Positions 63,320-64,000 of a stretch of DNA of 64,000 nucleotides are shown piece by piece (position 1 is the first letter of the stretch; each line of letters opens with the position of its first letter). The stretch comes from Straminergon stramineum. Taxonomy: Eukaryota > Streptophyta > Bryopsida > Hypnales > Calliergonaceae. The translations under genes and the position numbers were made by a program. The notes below the pieces were generated by a model. That model saw nothing but the letters and a program-made list of their open reading frames with translations. It was not told where the DNA came from and made no database searches. The stretch spans positions 19,386,906-19,450,905 of the forward strand of contig OY987264.1 in NCBI GenBank assembly GCA_963920665.1, read 5' to 3'.

Positions 63320-64000
63320 CCCCTATAGGACCGAGGCGTTTTTTCTGCAAAAAAACACTCAAAACTGCCATTTTTAGAGCAAAGAGTATAAAAACTTGAA
63401 AATCTTATTTTTTGCACATCTAACCATAGGATCTTACACCTAAATAGTATGAAAATGTGTGGAAAAAATTTCAGAAATTTTGACTGCATAGATTGCAAGA
63501 TATTTGTGTTTAAAGTGAAGAAAACATGTTTTTCCACACATTGTGGGACTAGGTTATTTGACTTTGAACCTTCTTAACTTTAATTTTTTGCAATATAGAG
63601 TTTTGAGCTTTAAATCTTCATGGTGGAAAATTGAGTTGAGAGTCTAGGAAAAAAAAGAAAATACAAAAGAAATTGAATTTTGATTCTTTAAAAAATTGTT
63701 AAATAGAAGTAGGTACAAGATAGAAGGAAAATCTAAATTATTGATATCTCTAAGATGGAATTAAAATGCACTAATCCCAATGGTGAGATTGTTCTAGAAA
63801 GAAAATGAAACCATATGGACCTTTTTTTTTTTTTAAATTGTAAAAATGGCATTCAGAAATGAATCCTATAGGTTATTTTTTCAAGAAGATGCTCTAATTG
63901 CCCAAAAAACAAGATTGTCTATAACTTTCTCATAACAAATCCAAATGGAATGAATCAAAGCTTTCCATGTAGACAAAAATGTACTCTATAAGGGAAAAAA
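63320..64000 (+). mobile_element. dispersed repeat copy, best-preserved left part, runs off the window
   Basis: Begins CCCCTATAGGACCGAGGC immediately after TTAA. It is the longest continuous family member here and was used as reference for the others. It is non-coding, with alternating poly-A and poly-T blocks. Its right end, expected to resemble GGTCCTTTAGGGGTTAA, would lie beyond 64000; comparison with 55344-55912 suggests a full length of about 1 to 1.3 kb. Confidence 0.75.

Overview
This is nuclear DNA of a land plant. The four confident genes have plant-type exon/intron structure and plant-specific family members, and they sit as GC-richer islands in very AT-rich intergenic DNA full of decayed DNA transposons. 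I cannot name the species. The small non-coding transposons and the gene sequences would fit a bryophyte or another early-diverging lineage, but that is only an impression.

Layout. 1-5 kb: AT-rich repeats with two nested TTAA-flanked inverted-repeat elements, followed by an unrecognised 257-codon open frame with N-terminal hydrophobic segments. 6-12.3 kb (minus): a complete 9-exon gene for plastid 3-oxoacyl-ACP synthase III (KAS III), which starts fatty-acid synthesis. 12.3-18.3 kb: AT-rich repeats with two weak orphan frames. 18.4-22.3 kb (minus): a 6-exon GNAT acetyltransferase gene, probably organellar, with a CACTA-type miniature element in an intron. 22.3-28 kb: AT-rich repeats. 28-33.4 kb: a two-tier inverted duplication. 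An old, diverged outer pair of head-to-head gene copies flanks a recent, apparently identical palindrome (arms about 748 bp, spacer 659 bp) that carries mirror-image TATA boxes facing outward. The left copy keeps an open spliced frame and the right copy is broken. 34-39 kb: candidate exons of an unidentified gene, several hairpin elements and a 76-bp tandem repeat. 39.1-43.8 kb (minus): a 14-exon gene for a four-CBS, PB1, C-terminal-anchor protein. 44-50 kb: AT-rich DNA. 50.7-54.6 kb: a decayed hAT transposase, apparently interrupted by LTR-like sequence. 55-57.5 kb: TTAA-flanked elements, one holding a textbook hAT miniature element with 8-bp target duplication. 60-63 kb (plus): a 3-exon PPR-SMR gene. 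63.3-64 kb: a dispersed repeat running off the window.

The four real genes do not form a pathway or operon. At least two of them (KAS III and probably the GNAT) have presumed organelle-targeting N-termini. Exon joins for the four were checked by phase: every junction keeps frame, giving 403, 380, 560 and 877 residues. Two of the introns have to be read as GC-AG.

The most unusual signals are the nested palindrome with divergent promoters, and a family of elements with CCC(C)TWAA termini recurrently flanked by TTAA, which looks piggyBac-like.
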